DNA of 64,000 nt from Brachycybe producta. Its lineage: Eukaryota > Arthropoda > Diplopoda > Playtdesmida > Andrognathidae. Location: positions 6,471,855 through 6,535,854 of the forward strand of contig JAUPFP010000005.1 of assembly GCA_036925085.1 (NCBI GenBank). Reading direction: 5' to 3'. The translations under genes were made by a program, and so were the position numbers. The notes under the pieces are model-generated. The model did not search any database and was not told the DNA's origin. It worked only from the letters and a program-made list of their open reading frames with translations. Positions 45,361 through 57,987 of this stretch are shown here, piece after piece; the first letter of the stretch is position 1, and each line of letters begins with the position of its first letter.

Positions 45361-46271
45361 GTCATAATTTAATACAATATTTCAGAAACCCAACTTATAT
45401 TTCTTTGAACTATAATAAAATTTAAAGCACAAAATTTAAAATTGGCATAAAATTTTGTCATATTTGTTTAGGTCATATTGGGCTTTAATGTTATTATGCC
45501 TCAAGATATAAATGAATTGTCTTTGTCTATGCCCCATTTTTAGGCTTATGGTTTATATTCGAAGAATCTAACAAAAGAAAAAAAAAGTAAGTTTTATAAT
45601 AAACGAACAGACTTGAAATATCGTTTGGGATTTCATATATAAAGATGAAAAATGTAAATGTGTACTGTATCGTATTAAGATTTCCCAAAAACGTGGTTAG
45701 ATTTTTTTTTGTGTTAAAAAAAGGTGAACAGAATTCTCTTGAGAGCCCACCAAAAAACATGGTTTAATATAAAAAAAATAGCAAAACATATTTTTCGCAA
45801 TGTTTAAAAGAATGTAGTCACCTGTATATGTGTGTGTGTATATAGAAAATACAATATGCGTTTGTGTGTTTGTTTATACAATTTACTTTATTTAGAATTA
45901 CAATAATAATGTCTGCACAAATGAATCTAAAGTGAAAATAATGTTAAAACTTAAGTTTAATTGGAAAACGTTCCAAATTATTTTGTCATATATTACACAG
46001 TTCATTGTAGTTATTTTGCCAATAGCAAAATTAAAGTCAAGAATGTTCTAAATTTATAATCATGCATGAAATGTAATTTAAGTTACATCAAATATAAAAC
46101 GAACAAATAGGGATTATTTGTGGGATAAATAAATGGTGGAAAGAAATTCCACGGTTTATTATGAAAGAAATACATTGAGGGTTTATATAGAAAAGGTATA
46201 GGTAGAATTGCAATAAGATAAACATTATAAGTAATTTCACTTTTATAAACACCTTGTACGCTGTAAACAGT

Positions 46272-46326
<55 letters not shown>

Positions 46327-46574
46327 CATAAATTCAAAGTGTCTGATTGTTAAAGCAACGTTGTTGTAAGTCTAATTAGAATCTCATTAGGATTGGAGAT
46401 TTAGTTATTTAAGCTTGTTGCTTCATAGGCGACACATTAAATAGAGCTGTCGTAATTAAGTGAGATTATCTCCTTCATTAATTGGAGATGTGTTTAATAT
46501 TGGTTTCTAAAAAAAATAAATTTGGAGAAAAAAACTTTATAAACGTCTGAGAAAACATTTTTTTGTGGGGGAAA

Positions 46575-46992
46575 TACCATAAATCGGGTTACTTTTACCC
46601 AATCTTTTTGTGATTTTCACAAAACTTTAAAACATAAAACTTGCGCTGTTAATATTTTTTTTGTTTTATTAGAGGGCTCATATTCTTAGTTTAGAAAAGA
46701 AAAAATTTGTATTTACTCAACAAATATGGCTCGTAAAAATATAAAAGTGAACTGAACTAATTTACAGACTTGGAGTCACTTTGATCCACCTCATGTTTTA
46801 GAAATCCCAATTAAACTAATTGAAATGTTGTTAAAGTTATTATAAAATTTTGTCAAAAAAGTTTAACACTTGATTGAAAATATCATCCAATGAAAATGAA
46901 CAGTTTATATACTGACAAGCACATATTTAAACGCTTTAACGAAGGTGGGTCAAAGTAACCCCCAATTGAACAAAGTAACCCCAGTTTACGGT
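46575..46992. repeat. Inverted-repeat element with TACCGTAAACTGGGGTTAC ends
   Basis: The left end TACCATAAATCGGGTTACTT pairs with the right end, in reverse complement TACCGTAAACTGGGGTTACT. The right side has a second GGGTCAAAGTAACCCC copy of the same motif. It has no coding potential. Confidence 0.7.
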
Positions 46993-47759
46993 AATGTTTA
47001 TTTCGTACCATAAATAACTAAAAACTATTTCAGTTTTAAAATATGCAGAAATTATTTCAACTTTATTAGTTTATAGTTGCCTATAATTATAGTTTTTTTT
47101 TTTTTTCAAAAAGAATCTATAATTTAGTGTCGTAATTCCTATTCTAGAAAAGATTTATCTATAAAATTATGTTGTAATTATTTCTTAAAGTTTGTCCAAT
47201 GACAAAGATGTTTTAATTCAAACGAATGATATTTAATTACAACGTAAATCAAGTTTTATCAATAAATTCAATTGATTATTAGGGATAAGTGGGAATATTT
47301 GTCTCAAAATATACATTTGATTTTTTTTCCCTCTGAAAAATGAGAACGTATTTCTGCAAAATGTTGCTCTCATGCATAAATATATTATATGAGCTACAAT
47401 TATATAAAAAAAATGTTCTCTTAATTTTATGTTTTAAACATAGAACACATTTTTTAATTTGGGGACACAATGTCCATACATGTTCCCACATTTTGGAAAA
47501 AGTACGGCATACCTAAAGCAGATCCTTATTACTTTTTCGATAAAAAATAAAATTGAAATTTAAAAAACATGTTTTTACTCGTATTCCACATTATAAACAA
47601 TATTATTTGTGTTTTTCTTCAATTCTTTGCACTTTAATGTCATTTTTGGGTCGTCTATAAGAAATACTATGTGCCAATTAGTCCAGGTGAAGTTCTGAAA
47701 ACAAACTTAATGTCATTTTACTAAATATATTTAGGCAAAAGTGATTAAAAACCTTGGGC

Positions 47760-47955
47760 GTCATTACAGACTGAAAATAAGACAGTCATATGATGGTAAA
47801 TTGTCTTATCTAGCTCAAAACCTTGTGAAAGTCATAAAAACAAGAATTATGACAAATAATATCCTACGACTGCCACGGACTGGCGTACTAAATAATGCAG
47901 TGACATCATTAGGTGTATGACTATCACAATTTTATCATTTTTTCTGTGTTGAAAC
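47760..47955. repeat. TCATTACAGAAA family copy
   Basis: The left end TCATTACAGACTGAAAATAA is followed by GACAGTCATATGATGG. The right end is ACTATCACAATTTTATCATT followed by TTTTCTGT. It is related to 13947-14160. Confidence 0.55.
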
Positions 47956-48047
47956 CCCTTGTATCAAGTTAACTTTATATTAGAATATTTAAGTAATAAT
48001 ATTACAAAAAATACAAAGACAGAACTATTTTTAAAGACCAAGAGAGT

Positions 48048-48282
48048 CATTACAGAAATAAAATAAAATTGTCTTATTTATTATAGTAAAATTGTCATAT
48101 TTAGTTCACAACATTGTAACAGTCACAAAAGCAAATTACAAAATATTATTATGACTAATATTGTCACATGACTGCCATATTGACTGATGTACAAGATAAT
48201 ATCACAGTCATAAAAACAATACCACACAAGCTGTGACATTATAAGGTGTGATTGTCACAATTTTTCTGTAATTAGAACCCAG
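48048..48282. repeat. TCATTACAGAAA family copy
   Basis: The ends are TCATTACAGAAATAAAATAA and GTCACAATTTTTCTGTAATT. It has internal GTCACATGACTGCCATAT and lies about 100 bp from the previous copy in the same orientation. Confidence 0.6.
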
Positions 48283-49503
48283 GAGTACAAGTTCGACATA
48301 TACAATGTAAGTTTTTAAAAATCACCTATTGGGAAAAATATTACACATTTGTTAGCTTACATAACATTGGGACTTCATGATGGGCATATATGGAAATGCC
48401 CTATTTTTTTTGGCTCTGCACTTTTATTTTAGTTTATGCACATACGCACATTAATATAATTTAATGAAAACAGGCTCCTCATTTAAATAACTCAACCAAT
48501 GATCTTCAATTGCTGAAACGATTTTTTTTTCTCTTAAATTTTTACTATTTGAACTCGCGAGCATATGGTTACCGACCTCAGTCCTAACGTACATTGGTAT
48601 TTTCCTAGTAAACTTCACATGCTCATGATGGTCCCCTAAGTACATAAATGAACTATTTCAACAAGAAGCACTTTGCGGCTTTTTATACATGTGAAGCTTT
48701 ATGCACAATTATCGACTGTTGTTTTGTTTTTTTTTTGGATTCAGAAAAGTATTTACCTGAAAATAGGTAAAGTGAACCAAAGATGTGGGTAAAAGTAAGA
48801 GAGAGTGAGAGAGAGAGAGAAAATAAAAAAGAAGAAACAGTTACACGAATTTTCTATTTGTATAATAGATGCTATTTTATTCTAGACTGAAACCAGAGTC
48901 TCATTTTCGCTTCAGAGACGTTATAATTGACAACTGAGACAATAAAATAAAATAAGAACAGTGTGTGTGTATTGGAATAAAATTTATTTAGAGATTTCTC
49001 AATCTTTACGGTCATCTTAAAATTCGAATGGAAACTCCAGTGTTTGTTTTTTTGTTATTTTGCATTTTGCATTTTGCATTTTGCATTTGGTTTGTTTGTG
49101 AAGAAGAACAACAACAACAAAAAATCTTTCTTTGCATAACAATGAGCTTTCACATTTTTAGAACTGAAACAAACACAAATACATTATATAAATTGAAATT
49201 TTTTACTGTTTTTTTACAGTAAGTTTGTTTTTTTTTCTTGAGAAAACTAAAAATAAAAAACTGCGAATGCACTTTATTATTAATAGGCCTATTGTGAATT
49301 TTTTTTAGAAATAATAATTTTGAAACCATTTTCCTAACTTATCAATTATAAATTTGTACTAGATACAATGAATATTAAATTGCAGAATTTTTTATTTATC
49401 GAAAATACAAGACTTCTGCTTATAAAAAGAATAAAATACAATTTCACATCCTTAATTATTATGCTTTAAGCTGGTTTTAAAAGTTTAAAATTCCTTGGAA
49501 TCT

Positions 49504-49722
49504 CATTAAAGAAACAAAATAAGACTGTCATATGATATTAAAATGTGATATCTAGCTCATAATCATGCAACTATTACAAAAGCAAATTCAAAATGTTGTT
49601 ATGACAAATATTGTCACATGATTGCTATTGACTGGTGCACAGAATAATATGACCGTCATAAATTAATAGTGCGCACAAAATAAGGTATGATTGTCACAAT
49701 TTTATATCTTTTTTCTGGTTCT
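49504..49722. repeat. TCATTACAGAAA family copy
   Basis: The left end TCATTAAAGAAACAAAATAA is followed by GACTGTCATATGATATTAAA. The right end is GATTGTCACAATTTTATATC followed by TTTTTTCTGG. Confidence 0.55.
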
Positions 49723-49769
49723 GATCTGTTTTTGATGTTTCTGGCCTCATGTTGTTATGCTTTTCAAAA

Positions 49770-50065
49770 ACAAAAACAAGAGAAACTCTGAAAGTTTCTT
49801 TTTTGAAACTAGAAGGGTTACTCGATCATATTAGGGTATTTTCATATTGATATTTTTTAAAATAAGCTTTTTGTGGTTAGTTTGAAAATGATCCAATTTT
49901 AAACAGCTGAAATTTTTTTTTATTTTATTATTTTTGTTTTTAAAATGTTTATTGTGAAATATGTCAACATGAAAATAATATTGAATGATTTAGCTACCGT
50001 TCCAGTTTCTAACATTTTCAATTTTTCCGTAGTGTTGCTCCTCGTGAAACGCAAAATGAACAAAG
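49770..50065. repeat. CTAGTTTCTAAAAC palindromic family copy
   Basis: The left arm TTTGAAACTAGAAGGGTTAC pairs with the right arm GCTACCGTTCCAGTTTCTAA. Inner arms TTTTTTAAAATAAGCTTTTT and AAAATGTTTATTGTGAAA also pair. The CAAAAACAAGAGAAACTCTG edge matches the GAAGAGAAACT edge of other copies. Confidence 0.6.
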
Positions 50066-50104
50066 CTTAAAAATCAGTTGTGGATAAAACATTATATATA
50101 CATG

Positions 50105-50677
50105 TTTATATTAAGCCCCGTCTGTGTGTTATCTAACACTGTACAAACAAGGACACAAACCTTGAAGCACGTCGGAATTTATATAAATTTAAATGAATAA
50201 ATGAACCGCTTTTTTTTTCTCAACGTCAACTATATGTTGCACTCTTCCCATCCAAGAACCCCATTGATATTAAATTGGAGAGGGGAAAAGGTTGGAAAGT
50301 GTAGAAGGGGGAGAGAGAGAAACGTGGAGGGGAAAAAAGGGGGAGGGGAAACTGAAATTGAAATTGAAATGAAAGGAGTAAAAAAAGGAAAAAGCGACGC
50401 GCATGCGCACACCAGAGAAAATGAAAATCTCATTTTCTCTTTCAAATATAAAAAGGGGAGGGAATAATAGTAGCAAAATTAAACTAGAATTTATCACAGG
50501 CAATTGTGCCCAGCATTAGAATTTCTTGTGCTCAGCCCTTTTATGAACGTCATCAATTTCTAATTGGTTTGTTACTTGGTCTGACGCCATAAAAGGGCGG
50601 AGGAAAAGAAATTCTAATGCTGGGCACACTTGCCTGTGAATTTTGCTCTCGTCATTTATGACGGGTTACCCCACTAG
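50105..50677 (+). mobile_element. Non-autonomous Helitron, copy D
   Basis: The left end is TATTAAGCCCCGTCTG. It has the CACGTCGGAATTTATATAAA block, a purine tract, a nested palindrome at 50512-50622, and a right end with hairpin TCGTCATTTATGACGG, TTACCCCA and CTAG. It is nearly collinear with copy A. Confidence 0.8.
50512..50622. repeat. Palindromic element nested in Helitron copy D
   Basis: It has the arms AGCATTAGAATTTCTTGTGC and GAGGAAAAGAAATTCTAATG around the ATTGGTTTGTTACTTGGTCT centre. Its position in the Helitron is the same as in copies A and F, so it was probably present in the source copy. Confidence 0.7.
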
Positions 50678-51481
50678 TCTTTTAATAAAATTTAAATAAA
50701 AATAAATAAATATAAATATAAACAAAAATAAATAAAAATATTTTTATTTTTTCGAAAAATGTTTTTATTTTGAATTGAAATTGTCAAAATTTCAAATAAA
50801 AATAACATATTTTTCGTTTACGTTTGAAATGGAGACAGCCAAAAAAATAAAAATATTTTTGTTAAATTATATTATTTATAAACAACAGTTTGGTAATGTT
50901 TTCCTACAACGGTTTTTCTAATCTATATTTATCGAATTTAATGTGTTTCTTGTTAGAATGTCAGGATTCAATTGATAAATTGTCGCAACAATTATTATTA
51001 TTATACAATATAAGCAAACCCACATCTATCTATCTATCTTTCTCTCTTTCTGTCTGGAACCCTCTGACGTTGTGTCAGTGGAAACCATTATACCTTTACG
51101 CCACTAGATGACGTTTGCAACGACCCTAGCGCTCTGACGTTGTGTCAATGATAACTATTTTAACCTTTCACTGCTAGATGGTGGTATACATCTGTTACGT
51201 CCTATGACGGGCAACATTCCCTTCCTGTTCGTATAGGTTCCCCCTATTCTAAAATCCCCGTCTTATGGCGGACATGCTTTTAGTTATACGGTTTATAAAA
51301 CTTTTAAACTATTTCAATGCAGTTGTATAAAATGTAGGAGGCCAACTTCACAATTCACTCAACAGTAATTTTTAAGGTGCCTCTCGCCTTTCAAACTCTT
51401 AATTATTCTGTTTTTCATGTGCAAAATGAAAAAAAAAAAAAAGAAACTTAAATTTGTTTTAATCATTCATACTTTTTAAGT

Positions 51482-51802
51482 CACTGTTTCTCAAAGTGTG
51501 GTCCACGGCGTGGGGGGGGGGGGCCAGGTGGCTTGCAGCTATGATTATAGAGAAAAACATTTTTACATTCCAACTGTCGGAACGGAATTTACAAAAATAT
51601 AAAAAAAACAGAAGATTATTCACTATATCAACAATTTAATGTAAACGCCACTGTCTTATAATATGACGCCAACAGTGTGCATCCAGAGTACGGCCTCCAG
51701 TGCTTGCACAGTATGCCTTTTTAATTTTGGTGGTCCACAACTGTATTGACAACTTATCTCGTGTGATGTGGTCAGCTATTGGGAAAAGTTTGAAAAACAC
51801 TG
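51482..51802. mobile_element. Non-autonomous hAT element with target duplication
   Basis: The ends CACTGTTTCTCAAAGTGTGG and GTTTGAAAAACACTG are hAT-type inverted repeats. The flanks ttttaagt (51474-51481) and ctttaagt (51803-51810) match at seven of eight bases. A run of G follows the left end. Confidence 0.75.
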
Positions 51803-51901
51803 CTTTAAGTTATATTGAGCTACGCAGCTAGTTTCCAAAATACTTTCTAGTTTCTCAGTGTTCGAAAATCAAATGTTCCTAAACCATCTTAAGCTATTAT
51901 T

Positions 51902-52367
51902 GTATATAATATCCCAGGTCTGTGTATGTGTGTGTGTGTGTGTGTGTGTGGAGTAACAAAACCATTGAAGCACGTCGGAATTTATATAAATTTGAATAAA
52001 TGAACCTGTTTTTTTTCTCAAGGTCAACTATATGTTGAACTCTTCCTTTGGAAAGTGTAGAAGGGGGAGAGAGAGAAAAGTGGGAGGGGGTGAGGGGAAA
52101 AGGTTGGAAAGTGTAGAAGGGGGAGAGAGAGAAAAGTGGGAGGGGGTGAGGGGAAAAGGTTGGAAAGTGTAGAAGGAGAGAGAGAGAAAAGTGGGAGGGG
52201 GTGAGAGGAAAAGGTTGAAAAGTGTAGAAGGGGGAGAGAGAGAGAGAAAAGTGGGAGGGGTGACTGAAATTGAAATGAAAGGAGTAAAAAAAGGAAAAAA
52301 ACGACGCGCATGCGCACAATTGCTTGTGAATTTTGCTCCCGTCATTTATGACGGGTTACCCCACTAG
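51902..52367 (+). mobile_element. Non-autonomous Helitron, copy E
   Basis: The left end ATATCCCAGGTCTGTG is like copy B, then a TG microsatellite and the CACGTCGGAATTTATATAAA block. The purine tract is expanded into about four 56-bp units. The right end has the full hairpin CCCGTCATTTATGACGGG, TTACCCCA and CTAG. The nested palindrome is absent. Confidence 0.8.
52045..52265. repeat. 56-bp purine-rich tandem repeat within Helitron copy E
   Basis: About four units starting TGGAAAGTGTAGAAGGGGGA, followed by GAGAGAGAAAAGTGGGAGGG. Every unit is almost pure G and A on the plus strand. The repeats produce long false Ser/Pro/Phe-rich frames on the minus strand. Confidence 0.85.
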
Positions 52368-52370
52368 TAT

Positions 52371-52898
52371 ATATATATTAAGCCCCGTCTTTCTGTCTGT
52401 CTGACCTAACGCTGTACAAACAAAGACAAAAACCTTGAAGCACGTCGGAATTTATAAAAATTTAAATGAATAAATGAACCGCTTTTTTTTCTCAAGGTCA
52501 ACATTATGTTGCACTCTCCCCATCCAAGAACCCCATGATATTAAATTGGAGATGGGGAAAGGTTGGAAACGTGGAGGGAGAAAAAGATGGATGAAAGGAG
52601 TAAAAAAGGAACAAAGGACGCACATACGCACACTAGAGAAAATGAAAAACTCATTTTCTTTTTCAAATATAAAAAGGGGAGGGGATAATAGTAGCAAAAT
52701 TAAACCAGAGTTTATCACGGGCAATTGTGCCCAGCATTAGAATTTTTTTTGCTCAGCCCTTTTATGAACATCATCAATTTCTAGTTGGGTTTGTTACTTG
52801 GTCTGACGTCATAAAAGGGCGGAGGAAAAAAATTCTAATCCTGGGCACATTTGCCTGTGAATTTTGCTCCGGTCATTTATGACGGGTTACTCCACTAG
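52371..52898 (+). mobile_element. Non-autonomous Helitron, copy F
   Basis: It starts TATTAAGCCCCGTC only a few bases after the CTAG of copy E. It carries the CACGTCGGAATTTATAAAAA block, a short purine tract and a nested palindrome (52733-52842). It ends with GGTCATTTATGACGGG, TTACTCCA and CTAG. Confidence 0.8.
52733..52842. repeat. Palindromic element nested in Helitron copy F
   Basis: It is the same element as in copies A and D, with more point changes (CAGCATTAGAATTTTTTTTG and GAAAAAAATTCTAATCCTGG). Confidence 0.65.
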
Positions 52899-55074
52899 TC
52901 GTTTCAAATTCGAGTGCAAATTTTCATCTCCCCCTAAAGTAGGCAATCACTGCTAACGCACTGACATTCTAAGGAGAAGAAGTCCATACAAAATGCGTTT
53001 TTGGAGGATCGAGTCCAATATAGTTCATTGCGTTTGCAATAAAATATTGTTGAGAGTTGAGTGCATACGAGCGTAAGTAATAAATGAAACTAAATTGTTA
53101 CGTTTTTTTTTGCTAAGTTTTTAATTTGAATTTAAAATAAAAATTGTGAAGAAGAAAAAAAAACTTCAAGACTAATTTTTGGTTCAATTTGTTTTATTTA
53201 AATAAAATTTGAATAAATATTGATTATATATCAATTTAACTTCTGAGAATCCATTTCTAATTTTGTCTCTTTTTCTTTGGAAACGAATTAGTTAATTAGG
53301 AAATTTAATAAAAAAAAGAAACGAGTAAAGGAATAGACAAAGAAATTTTCATGTTTAAATTGAAGCGAAAATATTTTTTTTTGTACCAGTTTAAAAAAAA
53401 TATAAAATATTACGTTTATTCACAAAAAAAGTAATGATTCAAACTACACTATAAAAAGTTTATTTTAAAAGATATAATGAAAATACTTTTAGGTCATCCA
53501 TATATTATACTTGTTTCTATGCTAGTATTTTGCAAGTCGTTGTCAAAAGTACATTATCATAGCAATCACCTTAATGATATAAATAGTTTAGGTTTGTTCC
53601 ACCCTGTATACAACCAATTAAACCGAAAATTAGCAAAACAAGGTTAACGTTAAATTTAGGACAATTTCATGTATACTCATTTACATCGTGTTTTTCAATT
53701 TAAAGATAACCTTGTTTATAAAAGACAAAAAAAAGCTATCCGAATATGCAGCATGTCTCAGAATCAACCGCCCCCAGTCTATTATAATTATCAAAGTATG
53801 CTATATACGCTCTTGTGGAAACATCTGGAACAATTTGTTGTTTAAAATGGAATATCTTTGAAACTAAAAAAGCTATATATTTGAAACTTAAGTTATCTGT
53901 AAGGAACTTATCAACATAATTATAGTTATACGGTAAATGGAATAAATTAGTGGAGAATTTGGAAGATTTTTTAAGATTTTTTTTTTCTGAAAAAAAGAAA
54001 ATAAGTTTTATCAATTTGTTTTTTTTGGTGGAAAAAATACAATTTAAACGGCCATTTTTAAATTTCAACAAGTTTCGAAATTCTTTATAAATTAATTTAT
54101 TTTTTTCTAACGGGGTACTAATAAATTTTAATATGTTGCTAATGTTCAATCAAATGAAGTTTTCTATGTATATCATTTATATTTTTTGAAGAATTTAATT
54201 GTAAAAGATTTAGCTGATTTCGTAATATGTATTGGGGCATTAGTTCTGGAACATACTGTACATATATATAAATACATACTAACGGTTTTTATCATTGGAA
54301 TAAATGCCCCTAAATTCAATTTGTATTACTTTTTTCAAACTTTTTCTAAGAGTTTTTTCTAGATAAAATAAGGACTCAAAACACGTGTCTCATTTAAAAT
54401 GTATGTAAATTGCATAAAACACTTGTTTTCATAACATTTTCTGTTAAAGTGCAATTTTACGTGTTATTAATTCACTTTGGACCGACTTTCAGTGGGTTAT
54501 TTTTGTCTTGAAAATGTACGTTTCATCTATTTTACCTAAATGTTTAGCAATATAAGATATTGCATAATGGAATTAACGGAACTAAGGCAAATTATAAATC
54601 AAATGAATTAATAAATTTAAACATATTAAAATAATTCTATGCTATGTAGAAGAGTGCACATATCTGCCATTTTTTTACCAGATTTGATTTTGACTATTAA
54701 CATTTTAATGCCAAAGTAATAAAAAATTATTCTTCACAATGACTGGGAAATTTACAAAAACAGTCATTATGCTTTATACAGATTGGTTTGCAGTTATAGG
54801 AATTTTGTACATTGTCTAAAATTCTGTTTATTTTACATAAAAGTGAATTTTGATCATCTAACAGATTTACTATTGAATTGATTGTTTTGCACATTGCCTA
54901 GTAATTGTAATGAATTACAAATGTGTCTATTTTTCATCAATTCACATAATGTATAAGGTACTGGCATATATGTAATAAACTATGCTGCTATTGCTGCAGC
55001 TAAAATCTTCATCCATTTTCCTTTATAGAAGTTGATGGGTTTAAAATGCTTTCACCTCATGTGCCAATACAGAT

Positions 55075-55545
55075 TCAAAACATTAAGGTTCTAACAGTAA
55101 CAATTATGTTCTGCATGGCACATTAATTAGTATCTATAGAATGGTAAGCTAGCCAGAAATTTCCTTGAAGGAATTTCTAAAGATATATATTTAGAAGTTA
55201 GTTTTTAAAGTATTTAAAGATACATGAAAGAACATTAGAGAAAGGTTAAGTTAGGTTAGGAACTTTCTAAAGATTTATATTTAAAAGTTGGTTTTTAAAG
55301 TATTTAAACATAGACGCAAGGACTTTAGAAATGTTAAAGTTCTAACAGGAACATCTTTTCTCTGAATTGCACAATTATTCGTATCTCTAGAATAGAAAGG
55401 AATCTTGAAATTTTCTTTAGGAATTTTCTAAAGATTTATATTTAAAAGTTGGTTTTTAAAGTATTTAAATATAGACGCAAGGGCTTTAGAACTATTAAAA
55501 TTCTAACAGGAGCATCTTTTCTCTGAATATCATCTTTTCTCAAAT
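55075..55545. repeat. Imperfect tandem repeat, period about 180 bp
   Basis: Roughly two and a half units. Each contains TTCTAACAGKAACA, a GCACAATTA-like block, TCTAGAATRG, then TTTCTAAAGATTTATATTTA, AAAGTTGGTTTTTAAAGTAT and TTAAATATAGACGCAAGG. The units are clearly diverged. It is non-coding. Confidence 0.65.
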
Positions 55546-57931
55546 ATGTATGCATGGATGTTAGTCTTTTATTTCATCAAACTTTCTGCAAAAAGTAAAA
55601 AAAACCTAGCATTTAAATTTATACTCACATCATCCGTATGTGTGGCTTTATGTTTCAGCCACACTCTTTTTTCTTTTGGCATTTAAAAAAAGGTTTTATT
55701 GTAAGCCCTAATAGTCTATTCTAAAAAGAAAATGTTGCTACGAAACGTGAGTTAGAATTCTATTTAAAAGATAATCTTTCAAAGGACCTATTCAAGTATA
55801 AAAAACATCTAAATCGAATTTCTAATTCAATTAGATAATATACCACTAAATGGCGATTAAAACTAATGACTACTAAAAGTGAACGTTCAAATATTTAAAT
55901 CATAATTAATATTAATTTATTTGTAGGCCTAATAATTGTACTTGCAATTTGGAAGTGTAGATTTTTAAAACAGAATCTGATTCTGGAAATTTCAAATTAA
56001 GGGCACAAATAAGTTCAAATTAAATAAACGTAAGGAGGATTGTTTCGTTAGTAAACCATCAATAGATTGGTATAATGAAGAAAATAAAAACAATCAATAG
56101 AAAATAATAGCAACTGTAGTCAAGACAGAAATAAGAGAGAGAAAAAAAAAAGCAAAATAAAAAATGTTTTATTGTAAAACCACTTTATTAATAAAAATGT
56201 TATCTATTTTTCTTGCTGTCAATTTCTTCTTGGTAAACAATTCAAAATTTAATAATAAATTTGATTAGCATAAAATAAGAGCAGTGTGTGTGCATTTGGA
56301 GTTTGTACACGTAAATAAATAGACTACTAAATTGTATTTGTCTAACTAAATATGATGAATAAAATAAAATTATAGGCTCATTCCAAACGGTAGGAAAAAT
56401 GATGGTTAGTTCTCTCTTCAAGACAAACACAAAAAAATACTTGTTTATAAATTTGCAAAATATTTAAATCGACAATCACATTTGCTATTTTCCAAACAAG
56501 ATTTAGTGCAGGAATTGAGTCAAATATTACTGTTAAGGTGGCCGAATACATATTTATTTTGTCTTCCTCCTGGATGCCGCTATTGAAGTGGGTATTATGT
56601 GTAATATATGAGGTCTCCAACCCCCCACCCTGCGGTTTTGAGAAGATTTTTTTATCAAGCGAACGTTTTTCATGATATCGTTAAAAATGAACTTTTTTTT
56701 AAAAAAAATGGTGAGAATAGTTTTTCATAAAATATTAATGAAAAAAAAAAACGAAAAACGGCTCATTTTTAAACTGCTATAAAATATTTATTTTTTAAGA
56801 TATCTAAATTTTTGCATAAACGTCCATGAAGCTTAGCAGTAGCCACTGCAGTAGCTCTATCCGGGGTGGGACGAAGGACAAAAACAAATTAAATATCTAT
56901 TTAGCCACCTTAAGTACATTATCTATTTTTGCCACATTTTCACTTTGTCTAATAATTGTACAAAATAACCGATTTTCCACTTCAGAGGTAAACACATTAG
57001 AAATATCAAATTAGACTTGATTCGCCTTACTTTGGCGAATTAGATTGGCGATTCTTTTATTTCATTTGTCTTAACGTAATCCGGCCATATACAGTATATA
57101 CTACATATGGATTAATGAAAACAATAAACTATTCTCATACAGTACTCTTGAATAGAAATGGAATTATTTACTAGTTGGAGTGTGTTTTGGTATGTACAGA
57201 GTGACACAAATATTAGTTGACCAAGGATAAATGCTTTCTGCTGCGTATGTATTCAGTCGATAATTTTAATGTATGTGCAGTAAATATACTCTTATGCGAT
57301 TATCTTTACTCTTCTAGTTTTGAAAGTACTTTTTTTGTAAATGTTGCTTCTGAAACGCATAAGGACTATAGTTCTATTATATTGTTATCTTTGATTTGCA
57401 TATTTTGAAAAAGTTGCTTATAACCCGTCTTATCCTTATACACACATGAGTTAAATGAATTCAAATTAAATGTGTTTAGGTGAATTATACGGAATCAAGT
57501 TGACTTTATTATTAATATTTTAAATTGAAAATACTAAATCAATATTTTGTCAATAGTTTATATAATTATATTTAAGTATTAACTCAATATTTTCAGATTA
57601 TTAACTGAATAAATTGAATTCGACATATTGTTTGTTTGTCCTTCACAGAGGGCTCTGTAGAACACGTTTATTATTTAAATGCATTTAAATTATAAGGTGT
57701 GTACTAGGAATTACAGTTTATAACCCGTCGTTGCGAAAATCATCAGAAGCAATAAAAAAAATTCAAACTCAAACTCCTTTTAAGAATTCTTTTCTTGAAT
57801 TTTTTCTATGTGTTTTTTTTAGAAAATAAGTGAAATTAAGCGACTTTGTGCAAATTTATAGAAATTAGGCAATTTATGCGTTTTATGCATTTTTAATTTT
57901 TTACGAAACCAATAATATAGGCCCCATAGGG

Positions 57932-57987
57932 CAGTGGTCTCAAAGTGCGCGAGACGGTGCGCAACGAAAAAGGTTTGGAGACCACTA
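57932..57987. mobile_element. Very short hAT derivative with perfect 8-bp duplication
   Basis: Fifty-six bases bounded by CAGTGGTCTCAAA and TTTGGAGACCACTA, flanked on both sides by ccataggg (57924-57931 and 57988-57995). The target duplication is exact, so this is an actual inserted element and not a chance palindrome. Confidence 0.85.

Larger units (their letters stand above)
44345..50104. other. Gene-free region upstream of the orcokinin gene
   Basis: No coding exon is supported. It holds AT microsatellites at 44742-44788 and 46273-46322, a GA microsatellite, the element at 46575-46992, four copies of short palindromic families and a run of TTTTGCA heptamers at about 49060-49090. Confidence 0.65.

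Noticed and set aside
51897-52345. Three overlapping minus-strand frames rich in Ser, Pro, Phe and Leu
   Set aside because: All come from the 56-bp purine tandem repeat. Open frames in all three phases are expected when stops cannot form.
53736-54149. 137-residue minus-strand frame and a short plus-strand frame at about 53754
   Set aside because: No family match, AT-driven composition and no splice signals that extend either. Possibly a transposon remnant, but not supportable as a gene.
55240-55262. GGTTAAGTTAGGTTAGG as telomere-like sequence
   Set aside because: A single short, imperfect match inside a tandem repeat, not an array.
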